Below are positions 1 through 5,292 of a DNA stretch of 5,292 nt, piece after piece. Where the stretch lies: contig JAUSIA010000425.1 of assembly GCA_030648225.1 (NCBI GenBank), forward strand, positions 1 through 5,292. Direction: 5' to 3'. The DNA comes from Ignavibacteria bacterium. Lineage in GTDB: Bacteria > Bacteroidota > Ignavibacteria > Ignavibacteriales > Ignavibacteriaceae. The notes beneath the pieces were generated by a model, which was given only the letters and a program-made list of their open reading frames with translations, was not told where the DNA came from and ran no database searches. Position 1 is the first letter of the stretch. Every line of letters starts with the position of its first letter. The translations under genes were made by a program, and so were the position numbers.

Positions 1-714
1 TATTACATTATCTGCAACAGGTACTCTCCTTACAAGCTGCTGAAAATTAATTATCTCTTCCGCATTAAGAACTTTGCTTAACTCCGGAAGATACTGGCTT
101 GTTGTTGTCTGCACAACTTTTACTTCTTCTTCAAAAGAAGGATAATCAAGCCAGAGGTTAAACATAAACCTGTCTAACTGAGCTTCAGGTAATGGATAAG
201 TTCCTTCCTGTTCAATGGGATTTTGTGTTGCAAGCACAAAGAAAGGTTCATCGAGTGTATAGGTTACTCCTGCAGCAGTTACCCTGTGTTCCTGCATAGC
301 TTCAAGAAGTGCTGCCTGGGTTTTAGGAGGAGTTCTGTTTATCTCATCTGCAAGAACAACATTCGCAAAAACTGGTCCTGATATAAAACGAAAATTTCTT
401 TTCTTGGTAATTGCATCTTCTTCAATTATTTCTGTTCCGGTTATATCACTTGGCATAAGGTCGGGAGTAAATTGTATCCTGCTGAACTTTAAATCCATAA
501 CTTCAGCAAGAGTTTTAATAAGAAGTGTTTTTGCAAGTCCCGGAACACCAATGAGCAGACAATGTCCTTTTGCAAAAAGAGAGATTAAAAGCTGGTTTAT
601 TATTTCATCCTGCCCAACAATTACTTTGGCAATTTCATTCTTAATATTTTTAACAGTTGAACTTAATTGTTCAACTAATTTAACATCATCCTGTGTCTCG
701 ATATTATTTTTCAA
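1..714 (-). CDS. moxR: MoxR-family AAA+ ATPase, N-terminal 238 residues (cut by left edge)
   Basis: This is a cytoplasmic AAA+ ATPase of the MoxR family. Members are thought to act as chaperone-like ATPases that mature or activate partner complexes, often with DUF58 and von Willebrand factor A proteins encoded next door. Visible motifs are a Walker A loop GVPGLAKT at residues 56-63, a Walker B segment VLADEINR at 120-127 with the catalytic DE at 123-124, the sensor-1 stretch [10 protein letters not shown] at 162-171, and LPEAQLDRF at 175-183 with the likely arginine finger R182. The helical lid, roughly the last 80-100 residues of a usual ~320-residue member, lies beyond the window. No ATG occurs in frame before Walker A (the first Met is residue 73). 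A TTG at 714-712 is preceded by AGGA at a 7-base distance, and an in-frame stop lies shortly upstream, so TTG is the preferred start. The family call is firm; the specific partner is unknown. Confidence 0.95.
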   Translation of the reverse strand, partial: MKNNIETQDDVKLVEQLSSTVKNIKNEIAKVIVGQDEIINQLLISLFAKGHCLLIGVPGLAKTLLIKTLAEVMDLKFSRIQFTPDLMPSDITGTEIIEEDAITKKRNFRFISGPVFANVVLADEINRTPPKTQAALLEAMQEHRVTAAGVTYTLDEPFFVLATQNPIEQEGTYPLPEAQLDRFMFNLWLDYPSFEEEVKVVQTTTSQYLPELSKVLNAEEIINFQQLVRRVPVADNVI

Positions 715-721
715 AATACTT

Positions 722-725
722 TCCT
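722..725 (-). promoter_or_regulatory. Ribosome binding site deciding the TTG start of moxR
   Basis: On the minus strand this reads AGGA and ends 7 bases before the TTG at 714-712. No ATG or GTG start lies in frame between the upstream in-frame stop and the Walker A motif, so this site is the main support for a TTG start. Confidence 0.6.
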
Positions 726-749
726 GATTTATATTTCAGTAAAAACTTT

Positions 750-798
750 AATGAATGATTGTATGGTGTTCGTGCAAACGTTCATACATTCATTCAAT
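750..798. repeat. Imperfect inverted repeat in the gap before moxR
   Basis: The arms are 750-765 (AATGAATGATTGTATG) and 783-798 (CATACATTCATTCAAT), separated by 17 bases. The second arm matches the reverse complement of the first at 14 of 16 positions. The arms are AT-rich and made largely of ATTC/GAAT-like units. A transcript could fold here about 35 bases upstream of the moxR start. It is not followed by a T-run in the direction of transcription, so it is not a standard intrinsic terminator. It could be an operator, an mRNA processing structure or a decayed repeat; the sequence does not decide. Confidence 0.5.
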
Positions 799-827
799 CA
801 TTCTCTAATATAATTTAAGGACAATAC

Positions 828-849
828 GCACAGATTTAGTAATCTGTGC
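828..849. repeat. Perfect 9-bp palindromic hairpin just after the surA-like stop codon
   Basis: CACAGATT at 829-836 and AATCTGTG at 841-848 are perfect reverse complements around a 4-base loop, and a closing G828-C849 pair makes the stem 9 bp. On the transcribed strand it begins 6 bases after the TAA stop of the 423-residue gene. No T-tract follows, so it is not a typical Rho-independent terminator. Possible roles are mRNA 3'-end protection, weak attenuation before moxR, or one copy of a dispersed REP-like palindrome. Only the pairing is seen directly. Confidence 0.6.
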
Positions 850-855
850 TACGAT

Positions 856-2127
856 TTATATTCTAACTTCCCAGAAAATTTTTTCTTTCAGTTCTCCAAT
901 CCATTCCTGGTATTTTTCCTGTTTCTTATATTCATCAGCAATTCTTTTTATCTCACTATAATCCTGCTCAAGGCTTGCTTTATGCTGAGGAACTCTGCTT
1001 TCAAGATAAACTATATGATAACCATAATTCCCGGGTGCGTATTCAATCCTTCTCGGAAAACTTATTTCGCCTTCTTTAAGTTTTGAAACTGCATCGAGTA
1101 AAGTTTTATCAAGCTGGTTCATATAAAAAGTTCCAAGCTCACCTCCGAAAACCGCAGTCTCCTTATCCTCACTGTACTTCTTTGCATATTCTGCAAAAGT
1201 ACCCTGCTTTTTTAATAAACTGTCACGTATCTCAGAGAGAAAATCAATTGTTTTGAGATCAGCCTTATCGTCAGTTTTTATTTTGATAAGAATATGTCTT
1301 GTATGTAATGACTCACCTCTTTTTTCTATAAGCTGTATAATATGAAATCCTGCGGGAGATTCAACAACATCTGACATCTCTCCTGTTTCAAGAGAGAATG
1401 CAGCAGATTCAAATTCAGGATAAAAGACACCGCGTTTAACAAACCCAAGATCACCGCCTTGTGCGGCGCTGCCCGGATCTTCAGAATATCTTTTAGCCAT
1501 CCCCGAAAAATCAGTTCCTGCTTTAATAGAATCGAGTATTGCTTGTGCGAGCTGGCGGGACTGCTTTTTTACTTCGTCAGATGCCTGAGGATTTCTGTAA
1601 ATGTGCGAGATTTTTACTTTTTCAGGAATTACACCCAAACTGTCTTTATATTTCCCGAAGAATTCTTCAACTTTACGCCTTGATACTTCAACATTTGCAA
1701 AATTCTTTTCACGGAGACGCTGCACCATTAAGTTTTTTCTTACATCATCTCTCATCTCACGTTTAATTTTTTCTATGCTCATTCCATAAATCTCCTCAAC
1801 TTTTTCACGCGAGCCATACTGTTGAATGAACATATCAACCTGGTAATCAATTCTCTGGTTTACTTCCTCATCAGAAACAACAATAGAATCAAGATTTGCC
1901 TGGGCAAAAACTAATTTCTCTTCAACTAACGAATTAAGTACTGCCTGTTTAAATTCAGCAGAATTCGGATCAACATTTCTTTGTGTAGCAAGAAGGTTTA
2001 CCTGGAAATCAAGTTCACTTTTAAGAATTACTTCATCGTCAACAACTGCAACAATCTTATCTATTACTTCCTGGGAATAAATGGTTGTGCAAAGAATGGC
2101 GAGACAAAAAATCAATTTCAATTTCAT
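856..2127 (-). CDS. surA: SurA-like periplasmic chaperone / peptidylprolyl isomerase, two parvulin domains
   Basis: The 423-residue product has the SurA layout and almost the length of the E. coli protein (428). Residues 1-18 form a Sec signal peptide, with cleavage likely near YS|QE. A helical SurA-N region follows to about 165, opening with the family-like DKIVAVVDDEVILKSEL. Two parvulin domains come next, at about 170-270 and 273-378, and a final C-terminal helix at about 385-420. Domain 1 shows SHIY with H175, GGDLGF at 224-229 and FHII with H262. Domain 2 shows RHIL with H278, GGELG at 328-332 and YHIV with H371. Both conserved histidines are therefore present in both domains. SurA escorts unfolded outer-membrane proteins through the periplasm; that role here is inferred from architecture. 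The ATG overlaps the stop of the preceding gene (ATGA), and AGGA lies 6 bases upstream, which points to coupled translation. The gene is followed by a hairpin and then moxR. Confidence 0.93.
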   Translation of the reverse strand: MKLKLIFCLAILCTTIYSQEVIDKIVAVVDDEVILKSELDFQVNLLATQRNVDPNSAEFKQAVLNSLVEEKLVFAQANLDSIVVSDEEVNQRIDYQVDMFIQQYGSREKVEEIYGMSIEKIKREMRDDVRKNLMVQRLREKNFANVEVSRRKVEEFFGKYKDSLGVIPEKVKISHIYRNPQASDEVKKQSRQLAQAILDSIKAGTDFSGMAKRYSEDPGSAAQGGDLGFVKRGVFYPEFESAAFSLETGEMSDVVESPAGFHIIQLIEKRGESLHTRHILIKIKTDDKADLKTIDFLSEIRDSLLKKQGTFAEYAKKYSEDKETAVFGGELGTFYMNQLDKTLLDAVSKLKEGEISFPRRIEYAPGNYGYHIVYLESRVPQHKASLEQDYSEIKRIADEYKKQEKYQEWIGELKEKIFWEVRI

Positions 2128-2984
2128 CTGTTATCCTGGTTTTTTACTTCAATCTCATTTTCAGCATAAAGCTTTTTTATATACTCATTAATGAATTTTC
2201 TTTTTTCAAGGGATACAAATCTTTTTTCAACTTTTTCTTTTATAAGTTCAAAAGGAGGAATTGTTCCCTCAATGTATTTTTCTATCACCTGAATAATTGT
2301 GTACTTAGTAGTATCTGTATTTATCACAATGCTTATTTCCTGCGGATATAATTCCTGAAGAATATTCCTGACTGACAAAGGATAAATTTCATTCTCACCA
2401 AGCAATATATTGTCCTGTTTTTTGAGGATATCATTATGTTTAGCTGATTCAATAACCTTCTGCCACTCATACTGAAGAACAGAATTTCGGAAATCAATTG
2501 CCTCATCTTCATTTGAAAACTCAGCAATGTTCAGAAGATAAGCATCACCTGTAAGTTTGAATTCATCATTATATAACTGGTAAAATTTTTCAAGATCATC
2601 TTTGCTGTAAACAAATTCATATTGATCCGAAACCTGTTTAAGCAGAAGAACACCTGCAAGCTCTCTCTGCGAATTATTAATTATTCTTTTAAATTCTTCC
2701 TCATCAATTATGCCTTCGCTTACAGCCTGCTGGTATAAAAGTTCCTCATCAATCCAGTTTCTAATTATTTCGCTTTTGTAGAAATTATTTCCAAAAGAGG
2801 TATCCGACATTTCATTAAGATCATTTTTGGTTAGAAATGAATCATTTACGCGTGCAACATAATCTTTCTTATCAGGTTCTTTACCGCAGTCTATAATTAT
2901 GACTGCAGTAAAAAAAACCATATAAAGACTATTTCTCTTCCACAAATGCTTTTTCAAGGTCTGAATAATACACAACCGGTTCAT
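2124..2984 (-). CDS. Parvulin-like (degenerate PpiC/SurA family) lipoprotein or anchored protein
   Basis: This is a 286-residue product if read from the ATG at 2984. A hydrophobic stretch at about 19-31 ends in IIDC (C33), a poor lipobox because Asp precedes Cys, followed by charged GKEPDKKD. A SurA-N-like helical region covers about 42-125 (VARVNDSFLTKNDL, then NWIDEELLYQQAV). A shrunken parvulin-like region follows at about 147-238 with a C-terminal helical tail. The first active-site His motif is replaced by YLLNIAEF, the double-Gly motif is not recognisable, and the last His is T229 (YTIIQVIEK, compared with YHIIKVTEK in the upstream neighbour). Isomerase activity is therefore unlikely and a chaperone or scaffold role is inferred. 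The start is uncertain. ATG 2984 overlaps the upstream gene by 56 bases; TTG 2945 gives a compact MWKRN signal but no ribosome site; ATG 2921 sits 7 bases after the upstream stop but leaves no positive N-region. Its own stop overlaps the next start. Confidence 0.82.
   Translation of the reverse strand: MNRLCIIQTLKKHLWKRNSLYMVFFTAVIIIDCGKEPDKKDYVARVNDSFLTKNDLNEMSDTSFGNNFYKSEIIRNWIDEELLYQQAVSEGIIDEEEFKRIINNSQRELAGVLLLKQVSDQYEFVYSKDDLEKFYQLYNDEFKLTGDAYLLNIAEFSNEDEAIDFRNSVLQYEWQKVIESAKHNDILKKQDNILLGENEIYPLSVRNILQELYPQEISIVINTDTTKYTIIQVIEKYIEGTIPPFELIKEKVEKRFVSLEKRKFINEYIKKLYAENEIEVKNQDNR
2134..2137 (-). promoter_or_regulatory. Ribosome binding site of the SurA-like gene
   Basis: On the minus strand this reads AGGA with 6 bases before the ATG at 2127. 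It lies inside the last codons of the preceding gene. This supports the chosen start and translational coupling across the 4-base ATGA overlap. Confidence 0.6.
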
Positions 2985-4926
2985 ATCGCCTGTTTAATCT
3001 TTCAAGATAATCGTTCTCAAGCCTTTTATTTTCACTTTCCTGGAAAGCACCGGCAACTTCTGCTCTTGCTTCTTCAAATGTCTTTAACCTTGCAGTATCT
3101 TTTTCAATAAGCTTAACAATAGCAAAGCCTCCGGTTACCTTAATTGGCTTTGAGTAATCTCCGGGCTTTTCAAGTTTGTTTGCTTCTTCATACAGAGGTG
3201 ATTTTTTAATAACATCATCAGCTGGTTTTTTAACATCATCAAGCGGATAAACACCACCCTTATCTTTCATAGCCGGTCTTTCAGTATGAGAAACTAAAGA
3301 ATCGAAACTTACTCCAGCCTGCAATTGTTCATAATAAGAGTTTATGACTGAATCTTTTGCTGAAAAAATTTCAGCAAAACTTACTCTGTCAGGAAACTTA
3401 TAATTTTCTTTGGTAGAAAAATAATACTGATTTAGTTTGGAGCTATCTATTTTAATCTTATTCCAGACTTCTTCTTCCTGCAGCTTAAAGATAAAAATTC
3501 CGTTCTTGTAATCATCCATCAGTTCAGCAAATTCAATATCGGTTTTTTCAAGATTCAGAGCTTCTTCTTTTAAAAGATAATCTTCTCTTACAGCTTTAAC
3601 TGCACCTCTCAGTATATCTTCATTAATTATCTTTTTATGATAATCTTTTTTATCAGCAGCTTTTTCAAAAAATTCTCCTGCGGTTACGGATTTATTTGCA
3701 TAAGTAAAGAGAGTTTTATCTTTAAACTCCTGAAGCTTTGGATGTTCACTATCAAGTTTTACGGAGTCACTATTTGCAAGGATATAATTTACAGTCTCTT
3801 CATTAACCTGGTAATTGTATTTTGTGCCAATGTTGTTGATAAATTCTTCACGCTTAATTTGATAACTTTGTCTCTCAAACATCTTTTTCAGATTATCTCT
3901 ACCCTCCTCATAAGATGGATAAGGTCTTTTCCCGGTAAGCTTTATTATATGAAAACCAAAATTAGTTTTTACAACATCTGAAACCTGGTTTGTATCCAGA
4001 TTAAAAGCAGCTTCATCAAATTCTTTTACCATCATTCTTCTTTCGAAAAATCCAAGGTCTCCTCCCTTTACCTGTGACCCCGGGTCTTCTGAAAATTCCG
4101 ATGCGAGTTTTAAGAAATCTTCACCTCCGCGTACCAATGCAAGTATAGAATCAACTTCTTCTTTTGCTGCTACAGTATCTAATTCACCAGCTTCATTTTT
4201 AAAATCAATTAAAATATGGCTTGCCTGAATAGCAGGAATTCTTTCCTGTTTTTCAGTTACTTTAATTATATGGTAACCAAATTTTGTTTGAAGAACTTCC
4301 GGATTTATTTGTCCCTGTTCGGTTTTATAGACTGCATCTTCAAATTCAATTGGCAGCAAACCGGCTGTTATATAAAAAAGATCGCCGCCCATTGGGGCAG
4401 AGAACTGATCCTGTGAATGTTTCATTGCCATCTCTTCAAAACTTGCACCGGCTTTAATACTGTCAAAGATGGATTCGGCAAGTTTCCTTGCTTCCTCATC
4501 ATTACCCTGGCCTGTTCTTAACATAATATGGCTTGCCCTGTATTCCCATTTTCTTCTTTCATACAATTCTTTTACTGAGGGCTCAACTAATTTTTTCTCA
4601 AGAAGATATGTTACACCAACTTTCTCTTTATAATCTGTATGTTCAGCTAAGAGTAAAGAATCGCTGTCATAGTTTCTTACAAGAGCATCTCTTAGTTTCA
4701 TTTTAAAATTAAGATAAAGATCAAGAAAGTTTTTCTTTTTATTTAAGCTGTCCTCTTTTGCCTTCTCATAATTTCCGACATTTTTAGCATATGCTTTTTC
4801 AAACTCGGTCATAGTAATATTGTAATCACCATATTCGGCAAGGACAATTTTGGAATGCTCTGAAGTGCAGGAACTTAATAATACTGCAAAGCCTGTAATG
4901 AATAGATAAATCGTCCGAAGAATCAT
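2929..4926 (-). CDS. Multi-domain parvulin-type peptidylprolyl isomerase lipoprotein
   Basis: The 665-residue product begins with a lipoprotein signal ending in LLSSC (C20), so it is probably lipid-anchored facing the periplasm. A helical N-region covers about 25-125. Parvulin domain 1 (about 128-226) has SHIM with H133, GGDL at 180-183 and GYHI with H219. Domain 2 (about 233-334) has SHIL with H237, GGDLGF at 288-293 and FHII with H326. A long helical linker follows to about 510. A third parvulin-like module (about 512-610) keeps the fold signature (VSFAEI, KGGVY, FAIVKLIEK) but has F517 and A602 where the histidines should be. The C-terminal tail is helical. It probably acts as a folding catalyst or chaperone for exported and outer-membrane proteins, related to SurA and PpiD; the exact substrate is unknown. 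It is the first gene of the three-gene set and has a strong ribosome site. The start is well supported by that site and the signal peptide. Confidence 0.93.
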   Translation of the reverse strand: MILRTIYLFITGFAVLLSSCTSEHSKIVLAEYGDYNITMTEFEKAYAKNVGNYEKAKEDSLNKKKNFLDLYLNFKMKLRDALVRNYDSDSLLLAEHTDYKEKVGVTYLLEKKLVEPSVKELYERRKWEYRASHIMLRTGQGNDEEARKLAESIFDSIKAGASFEEMAMKHSQDQFSAPMGGDLFYITAGLLPIEFEDAVYKTEQGQINPEVLQTKFGYHIIKVTEKQERIPAIQASHILIDFKNEAGELDTVAAKEEVDSILALVRGGEDFLKLASEFSEDPGSQVKGGDLGFFERRMMVKEFDEAAFNLDTNQVSDVVKTNFGFHIIKLTGKRPYPSYEEGRDNLKKMFERQSYQIKREEFINNIGTKYNYQVNEETVNYILANSDSVKLDSEHPKLQEFKDKTLFTYANKSVTAGEFFEKAADKKDYHKKIINEDILRGAVKAVREDYLLKEEALNLEKTDIEFAELMDDYKNGIFIFKLQEEEVWNKIKIDSSKLNQYYFSTKENYKFPDRVSFAEIFSAKDSVINSYYEQLQAGVSFDSLVSHTERPAMKDKGGVYPLDDVKKPADDVIKKSPLYEEANKLEKPGDYSKPIKVTGGFAIVKLIEKDTARLKTFEEARAEVAGAFQESENKRLENDYLERLNRRYEPVVYYSDLEKAFVEEK

Positions 4927-4932
4927 TATTAA

Positions 4933-4938
4933 CTCCTT
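4933..4938 (-). promoter_or_regulatory. Strong ribosome binding site of the 665-residue gene
   Basis: On the minus strand this reads AAGGAG, an essentially complete Shine-Dalgarno core, 6 bases before the ATG at 4926. It is the strongest ribosome site in the window and fixes the start just ahead of the lipoprotein signal. Confidence 0.75.
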
Positions 4939-4961
4939 ATTTTTTACATTTTTAGCTGATA

Positions 4962-4990
4962 AGTTTAGTTACACCAGCCTTGAAAATCAA
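4962..4990 (-). promoter_or_regulatory. Possible sigma70-type promoter for the parvulin gene set
   Basis: On the minus strand TTGATT (4990-4985) and TAAACT (4967-4962) are separated by 17 bases; each hexamer matches 4 of 6 consensus positions. Transcription would start near 4955, giving a leader of about 30 bases before the ATG at 4926. A second pair, TTTACC and TGTAAC, also with 17-base spacing, overlaps it and scores the same. In AT-rich DNA such matches arise by chance, and if this is a Bacteroidota its primary sigma factor prefers other sequences. The call is weak. Confidence 0.25.
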
Positions 4991-4992
4991 GG
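4978..4992. repeat. Small perfect palindrome over the possible -35 box
   Basis: CCTTGA and TCAAGG form a perfect 6-bp inverted repeat around a 3-base centre. It covers the candidate -35 hexamer of the parvulin gene set, so it could be an operator half-site pair or a small hairpin. No T-run follows on the minus strand, so it is not a terminator for metG. A 6-bp palindrome can occur by chance. Confidence 0.25.
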
Positions 4993-5054
4993 TAAAGTAG
5001 TTATAAAATTTTTATTTTTTTAGTTATGCTAACATTATGATGTGCAAATCTTTC

Positions 5055-5292
5055 TCATTTAACCCTTGTTCCACTTTCCACCAAATCTGAAAGAGTAAGA
5101 ACCTCTAATTTACCCTCCTTTTTTTCGGCTGCGAGTATCATACCCTCGGATACCTGCCCCATTAGTTTTGCCTGTTTTAGATTGGCAACAATAACAACCT
5201 TCTTACCAATCATCTCTTCAGGTGAATAAGATTTTGCAATCCCAGCAACTATCTGTCTCTCTTCATCTCCTACTTTCACTTTGAGTTTAAGA
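5055..5292 (-). CDS. metG: Methionyl-tRNA synthetase, C-terminal tRNA-binding domain (cut by right edge)
   Basis: The last 78 residues of a protein whose 5' part lies beyond the window are visible. They form most of an EMAP-II/Arc1p/Trbp111-like OB-fold: [20 protein letters not shown], then [34 protein letters not shown], and a C-terminal end in SGTRVK. The order [20 protein letters not shown] and GMILAA is typical of the dimerising tRNA-binding appendix of bacterial MetRS, which charges tRNA-Met in the cytoplasm. The reading frame is open to the window edge, so the GTG inside it at 5279 is not a real start. A separate small tRNA-binding protein (Trbp111 or CsaA type) remains possible because the catalytic part is not seen, but MetG fits better. 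The gene ends in TGA, 128 bases upstream of the 665-residue gene on the same strand, with no clear terminator between. Confidence 0.88.
   Translation of the reverse strand, partial: LKLKVKVGDEERQIVAGIAKSYSPEEMIGKKVVIVANLKQAKLMGQVSEGMILAAEKKEGKLEVLTLSDLVESGTRVK

Noticed and set aside
404..727. Plus-strand open frame of 107 codons opposite moxR
   Set aside because: It is antisense to strongly conserved Walker A and Walker B coding sequence; its translation is Ser/Ile/Leu-rich without a recognisable domain.
800..830. Possible promoter for moxR (TATATT on the minus strand)
   Set aside because: A TATATT is present, but the hexamer at 17-18 base spacing (ATCTGT or AATCTG) does not resemble a -35 box, and such AT hexamers are common here.
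1459..1789. Three overlapping plus-strand frames of 62-75 codons opposite the SurA-like gene
   Set aside because: They lie opposite conserved parvulin coding sequence, overlap each other in different frames and show no domain or clear ribosome site.
2333..2527. Minus-strand frame of 64 codons inside the middle gene
   Set aside because: It lies in another frame entirely within a longer gene that fits the parvulin family and has no start context of its own.
3637..3981. Plus-strand frame of 114 codons with hydrophobic stretches
   Set aside because: The hydrophobic look comes from reading Lys/Glu-rich codons of the 665-residue gene backwards; the minus-strand frame has clear conserved domains.
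5005..5054. Possible terminator after metG
   Set aside because: The only stem near the stop is GTTA/TAAC (4 bp), and on the minus strand it is followed by A-runs, not T-runs. The T-rich stretch lies on the plus strand and precedes the stem there.
5277..5279. GTG as a start of a short independent gene at the right edge
   Set aside because: The frame stays open to the window edge and the residues upstream (LKLK) continue the expected OB-fold strand, so this is the tail of a longer protein.
1..5292. CRISPR arrays, tRNA or rRNA genes, insertion sequences, phage genes
   Set aside because: No spaced direct repeats, RNA gene signatures, transposase-like coding or terminal repeats were found; the window is almost filled by ordinary genes.

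Overview
The window is AT-rich and gene-dense. Every recognisable gene lies on the minus strand, so transcription runs from right to left. The gene content is a methionyl-tRNA synthetase C-terminus, three consecutive parvulin-family (PpiC/SurA-like) exported proteins and a MoxR AAA+ ATPase. Together with the low G+C and a Cys-lipobox signal, this suggests a bacterium of the FCB group (Bacteroidota, Chlorobiota or Ignavibacteriota). I recall serial peptidylprolyl isomerase genes followed by moxR from that group. The placement is an inference from gene order and style; no rRNA or other strong taxonomic marker is present.

Layout in the direction of transcription: (1) 5292-5055, the last 78 residues of metG, a tRNA-binding OB-fold, cut by the right edge. 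(2) 5054-4927, a 128-base gap with a possible promoter, a small palindrome and a strong ribosome binding site. (3) 4926-2929, a 665-residue lipoprotein with two complete parvulin domains and a third degenerate one. (4) 2984 (or 2945/2921) to 2124, a 286-residue or shorter lipoprotein-like protein whose single parvulin-like domain has lost the usual active-site signature. (5) 2127-856, a 423-residue SurA-like periplasmic chaperone with two complete parvulin domains, joined to the previous gene by an ATGA stop/start overlap. (6) 855-715, a 141-base gap with two inverted repeats. (7) 714-1, the first 238 residues of a MoxR ATPase, starting with TTG and cut by the left edge.

How they may work together: the three exported proteins look like a co-translated set of periplasmic or membrane-anchored folding factors. 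They would guide outer-membrane and secreted proteins across the periplasm, with catalytic (SurA-like and 665-residue) and probably non-catalytic (middle) members. MoxR acts in the cytoplasm and usually pairs with DUF58/von Willebrand-type proteins, which would be expected just beyond the left edge. The metG fragment looks like an unrelated housekeeping neighbour.

No mobile element, CRISPR array, RNA gene or clearly new system is visible. The points most worth a second look are the degenerate parvulin modules, the uncertain start of the middle gene and the two palindromic elements before moxR.
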